Assembly (NCBI RefSeq): GCF_013033515.1
Contig: NZ_WQEG01000006.1
Coordinates: 1-64,000 of the forward strand
DNA length: 64,000 nt
Source: Ruegeria sp. HKCCA6707
GTDB lineage: Bacteria > Pseudomonadota > Alphaproteobacteria > Rhodobacterales > Rhodobacteraceae
Direction of reading: 5' to 3'
Shown here in pieces: positions 53,401-62,239 of this stretch. The position numbers were made by a program, and so were the translations under genes. Under the pieces are notes generated by a model, which was not told the origin of the DNA, did not search any database, and was given only the letters and a program-made list of their open reading frames with translations. How positions within the stretch are numbered: position 1 is the first letter of the stretch; every line of letters begins with the position of its first letter.

Positions 53401-54647
53401 TATACGCCACCGCAACAAAGCGCATGCAGCCGCGCTGACAAACGCGCGATGCCCGGGCCCATGCGAAACTCGGAGAGCAAACGGTCGTGCGCAGCCTGGG
53501 CCATGGCGGTGGTCTTTTCCGGTGTCGCAGCCAGGTCGGTAATGGCCTTGGCCAGAGCCTCGGGCTGGTCCTCCGACAACATGCCATGGGTGCCGTTTTC
53601 GATGAATTCGGGGATGGCCGAAACCGGGGTCGACAGGATCGGCAGCAGTTGCGAGGCTGCCTCCATCAGCACATTGGGCAGCCCGTCGCGGTCGCCGTCC
53701 GCTGCAATCCTGCTGGGCAGCACAAACAGATCCGACTGGCGCATATCAGCAATTACTTCTGGCTGATCACAGGCGCCTTTCCAGGTGATCCTCTCTGAGA
53801 GCCCCAAAACATCTGCTTGCTGTTGCAACGCATCGGCCAGCGTACCACCACCAATATGTGTCCAGCGCCAGTTCAGGTCCTCGGGCAACAAAGCGAAAGC
53901 CTCAAGCAAACGGTCGAACCCCTTTTTCTCAACCAATCGACCAACGGACAGCATGTGAAACGGGTCAGTGGATCGGCGTATGGCTTTCCGAGGGGCGTCT
54001 GGAAAGCGGGACAGATCAAGCCCGTGATAGATCAGATCAATGCGTGCCGGATCATCCGCCAATGCGCGCAGATGTTGGGCCCCAATTGCGGTGCAGGTCG
54101 CGCCGAAGGTCGCGCCATAGGTAATGGAGTGCAGCTTTTCGCGCTTTTCCCAATCAGGCGAGGTCCAGATATCCTTGGCGTGGGCAGAAAAGCTCCAGGG
54201 GATATCGCGCATAATGGCAGCATAGCGCGCGACCGAAGAGGGCGTGTGCATGAAATGCGCATACAATGCCCTCGTGTCGTCAGGCAACTCAGCGGCCAGA
54301 ACACAGGCCTGGCCAAAGCGGCGGATGCGGTTGTGTGACAGATCGCGGCGCAGGTCTTTGCGCCAGATGTCATAGGCGCGCGCATAGCCCGGCAAGCGGC
54401 GCGCGTAGGCGCGCGCGTGGATCAGGCGTTCAGGTTCATCATGTAGATATTCCGGCAGGTAATGCACCTTGCCCTGAAACCGGTCATGCAAAGGATGACG
54501 TTTGGTATCCGTCGGGTGGCGCAGTGACCAGATATCGAAGTGGTGACCGGCCTCTTGCAGCGCCACCAGCTCTTGCGCGATGAACGTCTCGGACAGGCGC
54601 GGCCAGCCTTTGACCAGCACCGCCAGCTTAGGGCTTGGTGATGTCAT
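53400..54647 (-). CDS. family 4 glycosyltransferase (colanic-acid type)
   Basis: A 415-residue GT-B enzyme opening LAVLVKGWPRLSETFIAQEL, a start typical of WcaL-like GTs. SVGRLVEKKGFDRLLEAF is the donor-binding region and DGLPNVLMEAASQLLPILS the E-x7-E helix. It overlaps the following gene by 1 nt and the preceding one by 4 nt. The role is transfer of one sugar in the same product. Confidence 0.84.
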   Translation of the reverse strand: MTSPSPKLAVLVKGWPRLSETFIAQELVALQEAGHHFDIWSLRHPTDTKRHPLHDRFQGKVHYLPEYLHDEPERLIHARAYARRLPGYARAYDIWRKDLRRDLSHNRIRRFGQACVLAAELPDDTRALYAHFMHTPSSVARYAAIMRDIPWSFSAHAKDIWTSPDWEKREKLHSITYGATFGATCTAIGAQHLRALADDPARIDLIYHGLDLSRFPDAPRKAIRRSTDPFHMLSVGRLVEKKGFDRLLEAFALLPEDLNWRWTHIGGGTLADALQQQADVLGLSERITWKGACDQPEVIADMRQSDLFVLPSRIAADGDRDGLPNVLMEAASQLLPILSTPVSAIPEFIENGTHGMLSEDQPEALAKAITDLAATPEKTTAMAQAAHDRLLSEFRMGPGIARLSARLHALCCGGV

Positions 54648-55858
54648 CCTGCGGCGCGCTCTTTTTCCTGGCCCAGTAATGCGCCCACACGCCGCGAGAC
54701 ATAGTCCAACCCTTCCAGCAACCCGGCGCCGATGGCCTGAGACGGGACAGGCTGATTGGGCAGGTTTCGGATCGCGCGGATCATCGCGTCAGGCGTCAGC
54801 CCGTCACGAGTTTCGTCCAGCATCCGCACCAGCCCCAACTCTTCTGCGCGCGACGCCCGGATCCACTGTTCCAGCCGCGGTGTAGTTCTGGGCACGATTA
54901 CGGCGGGTTTGTCGAAGGATAGAACTTCGCAGAATGTGTTGTATCCCCCCATGCAGACCACCCCCGAGGCACCTGCGAAAAGCGTTTCGATCTCGGATTC
55001 GAAGCCAACTGCGGTCACCCGCCCGTTCAGAGCTGCGACGCGGGTTTCGAACTCTTCGCGCAATTCGCCTGACAGGAATGGACCATAGACCAGCACAGCG
55101 CGCGGCGACAGATCGGGGTCTTGCTCATAGGCCGAAAGCACAAGGTTGACCATTGCCTTGCCGTCGCCACCACCGCCGGGCGTGATCAGAATATAGGGCT
55201 GTTCAGGGGGCTCTCCGACCGGGCCCAGATCACGGCGCAGATACCCCGTCCAGTGGATCCGGTTTTGCGTGGCGGGGGACAACGGCAGGCCGATCGTCGG
55301 GTCATAAACCGAACGCAATCCATAGACCCAGATTTCGTGATAGAACCGCTCGGTGGCTGCTACCGCCTCTTTCCGGGCCCATTCGGCAGCCAGAACGTCC
55401 GGTTCGTCCAGAACATCGCGCAGCCCCAGAACCAGCTTGGTATCACAGGATCCTTCAAGGTATTCCAGAGTTTGTATCAGTTCGCCTCGAAATCCGGTGG
55501 GCTCTTTGTCGACGATCAGCACGTCCGGTTCGAACTGTTTGACCGAAGTCTTGATCAGGCTGGCGCGAAGCTCTGTGACCTCGTCAATGCTCATCCCCAT
55601 GGTTTGGGCCGCGTAAGATCCGTCCGAACGCTTGGTTACGCCGGGTAAGCGAACATGGTCCACGCGCCGTGGAAAGGTAAAGCGTCCGGCAACGGGTGAC
55701 CCGGTCAGGATCAATGCCGATGATTTTGGGTTGGCCTTGGTGATCGAAGCCGCCAAGGCACGAGACCTGCGCAGATGGCCCAGACCGAACGTATCGTGGC
55801 TGTAGAACAGTATGCGCGGTGCGCGGCAGGGGTTTTCGTATTTCTTCTTTAGGCTCAT
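54644..55858 (-). CDS. MurG-like GT-B glycosyltransferase, first gene of the operon
   Basis: A 404-residue GT-B protein. The N-terminal ILFYSHDTFGLGHLRRSRALA has the GxGHxxR acceptor loop; LITPGGGGDGKAMV and MGGYNTFCEVLSFDKPAVIVP are the donor motifs. It is paralogous to the gene at 50604. No signal or membrane segment is present. The promoter must lie in the 374 bp upstream, which is shared with the MscS gene. Confidence 0.82.
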   Translation of the reverse strand: MSLKKKYENPCRAPRILFYSHDTFGLGHLRRSRALAASITKANPKSSALILTGSPVAGRFTFPRRVDHVRLPGVTKRSDGSYAAQTMGMSIDEVTELRASLIKTSVKQFEPDVLIVDKEPTGFRGELIQTLEYLEGSCDTKLVLGLRDVLDEPDVLAAEWARKEAVAATERFYHEIWVYGLRSVYDPTIGLPLSPATQNRIHWTGYLRRDLGPVGEPPEQPYILITPGGGGDGKAMVNLVLSAYEQDPDLSPRAVLVYGPFLSGELREEFETRVAALNGRVTAVGFESEIETLFAGASGVVCMGGYNTFCEVLSFDKPAVIVPRTTPRLEQWIRASRAEELGLVRMLDETRDGLTPDAMIRAIRNLPNQPVPSQAIGAGLLEGLDYVSRRVGALLGQEKERAAG

Positions 55859-56232
55859 GTTTTCGCCTGCTTCACTTCAACATGCAAAGTCCGCGCGTTT
55901 GCACCTGCTACCCTATATGGTTTGGCGCCGCTTGCCAAAAGGCCATTTTCGATCCGCAAAAGAGTGTTTGTTTGCTGAATGATCACAGTGTTGACGCGCA
56001 TCGAACCATTATGGCCCGAGTTGCGGACCAGCCAGCCAGGCCAAAGCACCGCAAGCCGACCCTTTCCTGCGCGGTCATATTCAATTTCCTTTGGTTTGAA
56101 AACACTTTATCCGGTCGATCAGCATTGGCGCGCCAAGGCAACAGGTTCAGGCCGCGCAGACCGGGCAGATTTGAACAGATGCCGTGGCTTATGTAGTCTG
56201 GCCGCTATCGGCGAACTGGGTGATATCGGACA
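55859..56232. other. 374-bp divergent intergenic stretch
   Basis: It lies between the glycan operon and the MscS gene and must hold a promoter for each. No gene, RNA or strong palindrome stands out. It is AT-richer than the flanking genes. Confidence 0.5.
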
Positions 56233-58608
56233 ATGAGCAAAGACGTTTTTTCAGGGCTTTTCTTGACCCTTTGGCTGGCCTGTTTTGCGGCTTTGTCCGG
56301 TGCAAATGCTCAGGTTCCGCTGATACCGGGCTATTCGACAGGCGTGTCCGAAACTGAGGAACCTGAAAGCGATCTTGCAGGCGCAATCCGATCCGCAACC
56401 GAGGCAGGGGCCAGCGTCATCGTCATCGACAGCGCGGGACAGATCGTCAGCACGTCAGGCACAGCGACCGCTGCAGCCAGCGAGTCCGAGACCAATCCGA
56501 TAGAGGAGGGGTCTCAGCTTATGCGGGCGCAGAAGCGCTTTTCGACATTCCGGGATTCGCTCAACTCTCGATTGGAGGCGTTGCCCTATTCGAAATTTGA
56601 GGTCGAATACGTTTTGCGACAGACCAGCCCGGATGGCCGCATTCTAACCTATGTCGAGGTTCTGGGCTGGAACATTCTGTTCCTCTTGGTCGGGCGCTGG
56701 CTGTCTATTGAAATCTACGGGAAGCGGATCGCGCGCCGGTGGGTTGTCGGAAAAATAAAAGAAAACCCGCTAGGTTATCGTGAGAAGATGCCCTTCCTGG
56801 TGTTCCGGTTCGTGATGGGTGTTGGCGGTACAATCTTTGCCATGGTGATGGCATTGATCGTAGGCTTTTTGTTTTTTGGTGAAGCAGAAGACATTTCGAT
56901 CCAGTTCACAGTGACCGCCATATTCACGGCTTTCTTTTTATCACGAACGGTCTCTGACCTGTGGCGCATGGTTCTTTCGCCTTATCTCAGCCAGTACCGT
57001 TTGCCCCCATTCTCTGACCGCGACGCAAAGCGATTGTATATTTGGGCATCCGCCCTGGCGACCTATGATATCTCGGCAGTGATGTTCTCGACTTGGGTCG
57101 CGGATTTCGGGTTGAACTACAACATCTATGCACTGGTTTATGGCGGACTGACCTTGATCGGAATGGTCGGTAACGTGCTGATGATCCTGTTCAACGCCAG
57201 AGCCATTTCGAACGCGATCCGCGGTGGCCGCGCGGCGGCTCAAGTATCTTGGATTTTACGTTTCATCTCATATGCCTGGGCACCTGTATTGATGCTTTAC
57301 ATGATCTTCAGCTGGTTCAAACTGGCGGTGGATCTGGTGCTGGAAGTCGAAGACTCGCTGCCGATTGTGGCCAGCAGCTATGCCATCTTCATGTCGGTTG
57401 TCGTGGCCTATGGGGCAATGAACTACCTGTTGGAGCGCTATTTCGACCGCAATCGAAAAATGGCCGAACTGAGCGCGTCTGACGTTCAGGTTCAGGCTGA
57501 CCCTGAGGACAACGCACAAACGACGCCTCAGGCGGAAATGCGACGCCATGCGATTGTGACCTACGAAGACCTGGCGCGTCGCGTCGCAGGCATTTTGGCC
57601 TTTGTCGTTGGTCTCTACGCACTGGTGGTCATCTGGTACCCGCAGGCAAGTTGGAGCGAGGATCTGCCCATTGAGCGGGCGCTGGATGTGATGGTGATCC
57701 TGTTCATCGGCTATATTCTCTTTCATTTCTTCCGGATCTGGATCGACAGCAAGATCGCCGAAGAGGCCGAAGATAATGCCGCCGAGACCGAATTGGGCGA
57801 TGAGGGTGGCGAAGGTGGACAGAGCCGTCTGGCCACGTTGCTGCCGCTGTTCCGGGGCGCGATCCTGGCGGTGGTGGTTGTCACCATTGCGCTGATTGCT
57901 CTGATGGAGTTGGGCATCAATGTCAGCCCGCTTTTTGCGGGTGCCGGTGTCGTGGGTCTGGCGGTTGGCTTTGGCTCGCAAACGCTGGTGCGCGATATCT
58001 TTTCGGGTGCGTTTTTCCTGATGGATGATGCGTTCCGCAAAGGCGAATATATCGACATAGGCGATGTGAAAGGGACGGTCGAAAAGATCTCGGTCCGGTC
58101 TTTCCAACTGCGGCACCACCTGGGGGCGCTGAACACCATTCCCTTTGGTGAGATCAAGGTGCTGACCAACTATTCCCGCGACTGGGTGATCATGAAGCTG
58201 CCCTTGCGGGTGACGTATGACACCGATGTCGAGAAAGTGCGCAAGCTGATCAAGAAGCTGGGGCAGGAGTTGTTGAGCGATCCGGTGATCGGCGAAAACT
58301 TTATCCAACCGCTGAAATCACAGGGTGTGATCGAGATGCAGGATTCGGCGATGATCATTCGGGTGAAGTTCATGACCAAACCGGGGGATCAGTGGCTGGT
58401 GCGCAAGAAGGTCTATCAGGAAATCCGCGAGTTATTTGCCCGTGAAGGCATTCGCTTTGCCCACCGTGAGGTTACCGTGCGGTTGGCGGATGACAAAGAG
58501 GCAGAGGATCTGACCCCAAAACAGCGCGAGGCGGTGACGGGCGCTGTGCAGGCGGCCATTGATGAAGATTATCTGGACGATATCGGCCCCGGCGGGGATG
58601 ACCGGTAA
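56233..58608 (+). CDS. large MscS-family mechanosensitive channel
   Basis: A 791-residue inner-membrane protein. A signal peptide (about 1-26) precedes a soluble periplasmic region (about 27-135), then eight or more helices. The pore helix and MscS core start near residue 565 (MELGINVSPLFAGAGVVGLAVGFG), followed by FLMDDAFRKGEYIDIGDVKG, the beta domain and a charged C-terminal domain. The layout is MscK/YbdG-like, much longer than MscS. It releases osmolytes under hypo-osmotic stress. Confidence 0.88.
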   Translation: MSKDVFSGLFLTLWLACFAALSGANAQVPLIPGYSTGVSETEEPESDLAGAIRSATEAGASVIVIDSAGQIVSTSGTATAAASESETNPIEEGSQLMRAQKRFSTFRDSLNSRLEALPYSKFEVEYVLRQTSPDGRILTYVEVLGWNILFLLVGRWLSIEIYGKRIARRWVVGKIKENPLGYREKMPFLVFRFVMGVGGTIFAMVMALIVGFLFFGEAEDISIQFTVTAIFTAFFLSRTVSDLWRMVLSPYLSQYRLPPFSDRDAKRLYIWASALATYDISAVMFSTWVADFGLNYNIYALVYGGLTLIGMVGNVLMILFNARAISNAIRGGRAAAQVSWILRFISYAWAPVLMLYMIFSWFKLAVDLVLEVEDSLPIVASSYAIFMSVVVAYGAMNYLLERYFDRNRKMAELSASDVQVQADPEDNAQTTPQAEMRRHAIVTYEDLARRVAGILAFVVGLYALVVIWYPQASWSEDLPIERALDVMVILFIGYILFHFFRIWIDSKIAEEAEDNAAETELGDEGGEGGQSRLATLLPLFRGAILAVVVVTIALIALMELGINVSPLFAGAGVVGLAVGFGSQTLVRDIFSGAFFLMDDAFRKGEYIDIGDVKGTVEKISVRSFQLRHHLGALNTIPFGEIKVLTNYSRDWVIMKLPLRVTYDTDVEKVRKLIKKLGQELLSDPVIGENFIQPLKSQGVIEMQDSAMIIRVKFMTKPGDQWLVRKKVYQEIRELFAREGIRFAHREVTVRLADDKEAEDLTPKQREAVTGAVQAAIDEDYLDDIGPGGDDR

Positions 58609-58613
58609 CGGGT

Positions 58614-58696
58614 GCTCCCGCCCCTTTGGCCGGCATCTCTGACGAGATGCCGTCCAAAGCGTTGGGCCGGGCCGCGCGTACCGCGCGGCGGGCGGG
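58614..58696. repeat. structured intergenic palindromic element, copy 3 (reverse orientation)
   Basis: GCTCCCGC (58614-58621), a strong hairpin with TTTGG-CGGCATCTC pairing GAGATGCCG-CCAAA (58625-58658), then TTGGGCCGGGC and a CGCGC/GCGCG pair. Read on the minus strand it has the order of copies 1 and 2. It fills the convergent gap between the MscS and CoA-transferase genes. Confidence 0.7.
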
Positions 58697-60049
58697 TTAC
58701 GCGACCAACATGGGCCAGTTGGCGGGCGCGGTGCCGAGCTTTGGGGCTGGCAGGTCCCAGACCATCTTTGCGGTGCCACCTGTCAAGGCCGAAGCCAGCC
58801 TGTGCCCGGGACCCCAGCCCGAGGCCTCGGTTTCAGGTGCGTAGTCTGACGCAGTGGCCGAAATTTTCGGACCTTCCGCCCCTTTGGACAAGGTGGCCAA
58901 CAATTCTGCCGTGCGCGCCAGAGACAGCTGGGCGTCCATGACCGACTGATCCGAGGCCGCCGCAGACAGAGCGGATAGCACAGCGGCGGCCAAGAGATAG
59001 CCTGTGGCATGGTCCAGCGCCTGAACCGGCAGGGGAGTGGGTTTGTCGGCATTGGCCCAAACGCGCCCGGCATCCGCGATGCCGGCACTCATCTGCACAA
59101 GGCTGTCAAAGCCACGACGCCCGGCCCAGGGCCCTTGCCACCCATAGGCATCCAGCGTGACTTCGATCCGGTCGGGCGCCAACTCATCACGTTTGGCCTT
59201 GGTCAGGCCCAAAGCGTCCAGCGCTCCGGGGCGATACCCATGCACGAACACATCCGCCTCGCGCAGCAAATCGTGCAGCTTTTGCATGCCTGCTTCGGTT
59301 TTGAGATCCAGATAGGCGCAGGTTTTGCCCAGAGAAATGTCCGGGATCACTCCGGGCTCGTCCCAACCCGGGGGGTCGATCCGTAGAACGTCGGCTCCGA
59401 ACGCCGCAAGCGTACGGGTCGAGACCGGACCGGCCAGAATGCGGGTCATGTCCAACACGCGCAACCCGGCAAGCGGACGCGACTGTGTGGCCTGAGGGCG
59501 GTCGCGCAGATGGACCTTGCGTGGGCTGTTCCATCCGATCAGCGGCTCGCGCGCCACGGCTCGGCCCTGCGGATGGTCTTGCCAGTCTGACCGGCTGCGC
59601 ATAGCGGCAGCCGCTCCACCCTGAGCAACGATGGCAGCCTCCAACGCGCTGGCGTTCCAGGTTTTGAGCGCCTCGGCCACACGATCACGTTCCGGCGCGA
59701 CCTCAAGGACTTTCAACGCGGCAGCGCGGTGGTGATCCAGATTGGTATGCAGCCGAATCCAACCATCGGCGGTTCTGTAATCCCCGGCAATCGCATCCCA
59801 CAGGCTGGGCATTTCCCATCCCTCGGGTTTGAATGAAAAACCAAACCACAAAGAAGCAAGCCGATGGTCTACGGAGACCTCCGGCGTCTGCGCCGTAAGA
59901 TTTAGCGCTGTGGTCAACCGGGCAAGCTCTTGCCCTACGGCGGCAAAGCTGGCTGTCGCCAGTTCGGACACTGCAAAGGCGCTGGGCAAACATCCCTCAC
60001 CGGTGACAGTATAGGCGTCAGGCGCGGGTAGGGAGGACAGCAGTGTCAT
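58697..60049 (-). CDS. CaiB/BaiF family (class III) CoA-transferase
   Basis: A 450-residue protein. The family core LAGLRVLDMTRILAGPVSTRTLAAFGADVLRIDPP begins near residue 193, followed by LGKTCAYLDLKTEAGMQ with the catalytic-type Asp, and VHGYRPGALDALGL. An N-terminal extension of about 190 residues has a second, weaker domain of the same family, so the protein is two half-copies fused. It overlaps the ABC permease gene by 4 nt. The acyl substrate is unknown. Confidence 0.82.
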   Translation of the reverse strand: MTLLSSLPAPDAYTVTGEGCLPSAFAVSELATASFAAVGQELARLTTALNLTAQTPEVSVDHRLASLWFGFSFKPEGWEMPSLWDAIAGDYRTADGWIRLHTNLDHHRAAALKVLEVAPERDRVAEALKTWNASALEAAIVAQGGAAAAMRSRSDWQDHPQGRAVAREPLIGWNSPRKVHLRDRPQATQSRPLAGLRVLDMTRILAGPVSTRTLAAFGADVLRIDPPGWDEPGVIPDISLGKTCAYLDLKTEAGMQKLHDLLREADVFVHGYRPGALDALGLTKAKRDELAPDRIEVTLDAYGWQGPWAGRRGFDSLVQMSAGIADAGRVWANADKPTPLPVQALDHATGYLLAAAVLSALSAAASDQSVMDAQLSLARTAELLATLSKGAEGPKISATASDYAPETEASGWGPGHRLASALTGGTAKMVWDLPAPKLGTAPANWPMLVA

Positions 60050-61200
60050 TGCTGATAGGGGTCCAGACTGTCGCGCAGCCCGTCGCCCAGGAAGTTGAAG
60101 GCCAGAACAATCACAATGATCGGAAGCATCGGGATCGCCGTCCAGGGATAGATCTCGATCGAGGCGAGGTTCTGGGCGTCGTTCAGCATCACACCCCAGC
60201 TGACTGCCGGTGCGCGCAGTCCCAGCCCAAGGAAGCTGAGTGCGGTCTCGCCGAGGATCATGGCAGGGATCGATAGCGTGGCCGAGGCAATGAGGTGCGA
60301 CATGAAGTTTGGCAACAGGTGCTTGCGGATCACACGGCCGGAACTGGCCCCCATCATCTCGGCAGCGCGTACGTATTCTTCTTCGCGCAAAGACAGGAAT
60401 TTAGCGCGGACGGATCGCGCCAGACCGGGCCAATCGAGGATGCCCAGAATGATCGAGATGATGAAGAACACCGCCACTGGGCTCCAATTTGAAGGGACAG
60501 CAGCAGACAGGGCCAGCCAGAGGGGCAGTTCGGGCAAGGACCGCAGGATTTCGATCACTCGGTTGATCACCCAGTCAATCCTGCCCCCAAAATACCCGGC
60601 AATCGAGCCGAAGAGGATGCCGAGGAAGAACGAGACCGAAATGCCGATCAAGCCCACTGTCAATGAAAGCTGTGCCCCGTACAGGATACGGCTGAACACG
60701 TCGCGTCCCAGCCTGTCAGAGCCCCACAGGAACAGTGTCGCGCCTTCGGGCGGGCAGAACAGATGTGTGTCTGAGGCGATCAAACCCGCCAGTTTGTATT
60801 CGGTGCCTTCGCAGAAAAACTTGATCTTGCGCGGGTCCTCAAGATCGGGCGTGAATGTCCATTGAAAGGTCTCAAGATCTGCTTCGGCAACAATCGGATA
60901 GACATGCGGGCCGATGAATTCTCCATCATGGAACCAGTGGATCGATTGAGGCGGTGCATAAAGATGCTCGCCATTGCGTTCGTTTGGTCCATAAGGTGCG
61001 ATGAACCCGGCAAAGGGCAGCATCAGATAGCACAGCAGCAGGAAAACACCCGAAATCAAACCCAGTTTGTGGGTTTTGAACTTGCGCCAGACCAGGACCC
61101 AATTGGGCGCATCCAGATCCGCGCGCTCGACCTGTTGCAGCGCGGCATCGGGATCAAAAGGCGCATCGTCGACATAGCGACCGTCGGAGCGTTTGGTCAT
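60046..61200 (-). CDS. oligopeptide-type ABC transporter permease (DppC/OppC-like)
   Basis: A 384-residue permease. An N-terminal helix (about 50-70) is followed by a long periplasmic loop (about 75-170) before the BPD domain with WGSDRLGRDVFSRILYGAQLSL, and the coupling helix EEEYVRAAEMMGASSGRVIRKHLLPN. The long loop is seen in a subset of OppC proteins. Overlaps of 4 nt with both neighbours show one operon. Confidence 0.88.
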   Translation of the reverse strand: MTKRSDGRYVDDAPFDPDAALQQVERADLDAPNWVLVWRKFKTHKLGLISGVFLLLCYLMLPFAGFIAPYGPNERNGEHLYAPPQSIHWFHDGEFIGPHVYPIVAEADLETFQWTFTPDLEDPRKIKFFCEGTEYKLAGLIASDTHLFCPPEGATLFLWGSDRLGRDVFSRILYGAQLSLTVGLIGISVSFFLGILFGSIAGYFGGRIDWVINRVIEILRSLPELPLWLALSAAVPSNWSPVAVFFIISIILGILDWPGLARSVRAKFLSLREEEYVRAAEMMGASSGRVIRKHLLPNFMSHLIASATLSIPAMILGETALSFLGLGLRAPAVSWGVMLNDAQNLASIEIYPWTAIPMLPIIVIVLAFNFLGDGLRDSLDPYQQ

Positions 61201-62225
61201 GCTTCACGCCCCTCATAGCGAATGCGCGGGTCGAGCATGACCAGCAGAATGTCAGAAATCATGGTGCCGATCAGGGTCAGCAACGCGACAAACATCAGGA
61301 TGAAAGCCGACAGGAACTGATCTTGCGTCTTGAGCGCGGTCAGCAGTGTCGGGCCGATGGTTTGAAGCCCCAGCACAACCGAGACCAGAACCGAGCCGGA
61401 GACCATCGATGGCAACAGGTTGCCGATGTCGGCCACAAAAGGGTTAAAGGCGATGCGCAGGGGGTATTTCGTCAGCATGCGCGACGGCGCCATGCCTTTG
61501 GCCACAGCGGTTTCCACGTAAGGTTTACCCAGCTCGTCCAGCATGTTGGCCCGAAGGCGTTGCATCATCGCCGACGCGCCCGAGGTGCCGATCACAAAGG
61601 TGGGCACGATCAGGTGCAGCAGGATGGATTTCATCTTATCCCAGCTCATCGGCTGGCCTTCGAAGATCGGGTCCATGAGGCCACCGATTGGCAGGTTGAA
61701 ATATTGATGGCCATAGTAAAACAGGATCAACGCCAGCAAGAAGTTCGGCGTGGCCAGGCCCAGATAACCGACAAAGGCCGAGGTGTAGTCGATCCATGTG
61801 CGCGACTTGGCGGCTGCCAGCACGCCTAAGGGAAGGGCCACCGCGTAAACAAACAGGATCGCAGCCAGATTGACCACCGCGGTCAGCCACAGCGAGTCAC
61901 CCACGATCTCAGCCACCGGGCGGTCAAATTCGAAGGACCATCCGTAATTGCCCTGGATCAGACCGTCAAACCCGTTTGGCCCGGACCAGAACCCCATCCA
62001 GATCAGGTATTGTTCCCACAAGGGACGGTCCAGCGCGTACTCCTGACGCAGAAATTCAGCTTTCGCCACACCTGCGGACTGGCCCGAGGCCTGAAGCTCG
62101 GTGATCTGGTTGCTGAGGTAATCGCCGGGGGGCAGGTTGATGATGATGAAGATCAGCACCGACACCACCAGAAGTGTCAGCAGCATCGTGAAAAAGCGAT
62201 ACACCGCATAGCGCAGCATGACCAT
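61197..62225 (-). CDS. oligopeptide-type ABC transporter permease (DppB/OppB-like)
   Basis: A 342-residue permease opening MVMLRYAVYRFFTMLLTLLV, with the family motif FNLPPGDYL-like INLPPGDYLSNQI and coupling helix DELGKPYVETAVAKGMAPSRM. The ATG at 62225 follows AGGAG at 7 nt. It lies 14 bp after the binding-protein gene. Confidence 0.88.
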   Translation of the reverse strand: MVMLRYAVYRFFTMLLTLLVVSVLIFIIINLPPGDYLSNQITELQASGQSAGVAKAEFLRQEYALDRPLWEQYLIWMGFWSGPNGFDGLIQGNYGWSFEFDRPVAEIVGDSLWLTAVVNLAAILFVYAVALPLGVLAAAKSRTWIDYTSAFVGYLGLATPNFLLALILFYYGHQYFNLPIGGLMDPIFEGQPMSWDKMKSILLHLIVPTFVIGTSGASAMMQRLRANMLDELGKPYVETAVAKGMAPSRMLTKYPLRIAFNPFVADIGNLLPSMVSGSVLVSVVLGLQTIGPTLLTALKTQDQFLSAFILMFVALLTLIGTMISDILLVMLDPRIRYEGREA

Positions 62226-62239
62226 TTTGTGGCTCCTGC

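Noticed and set aside
57268..58308. 346-codon open frame antisense to the MscS channel
   Set aside because: His/Gln-rich composition typical of antisense translation of a membrane protein gene.
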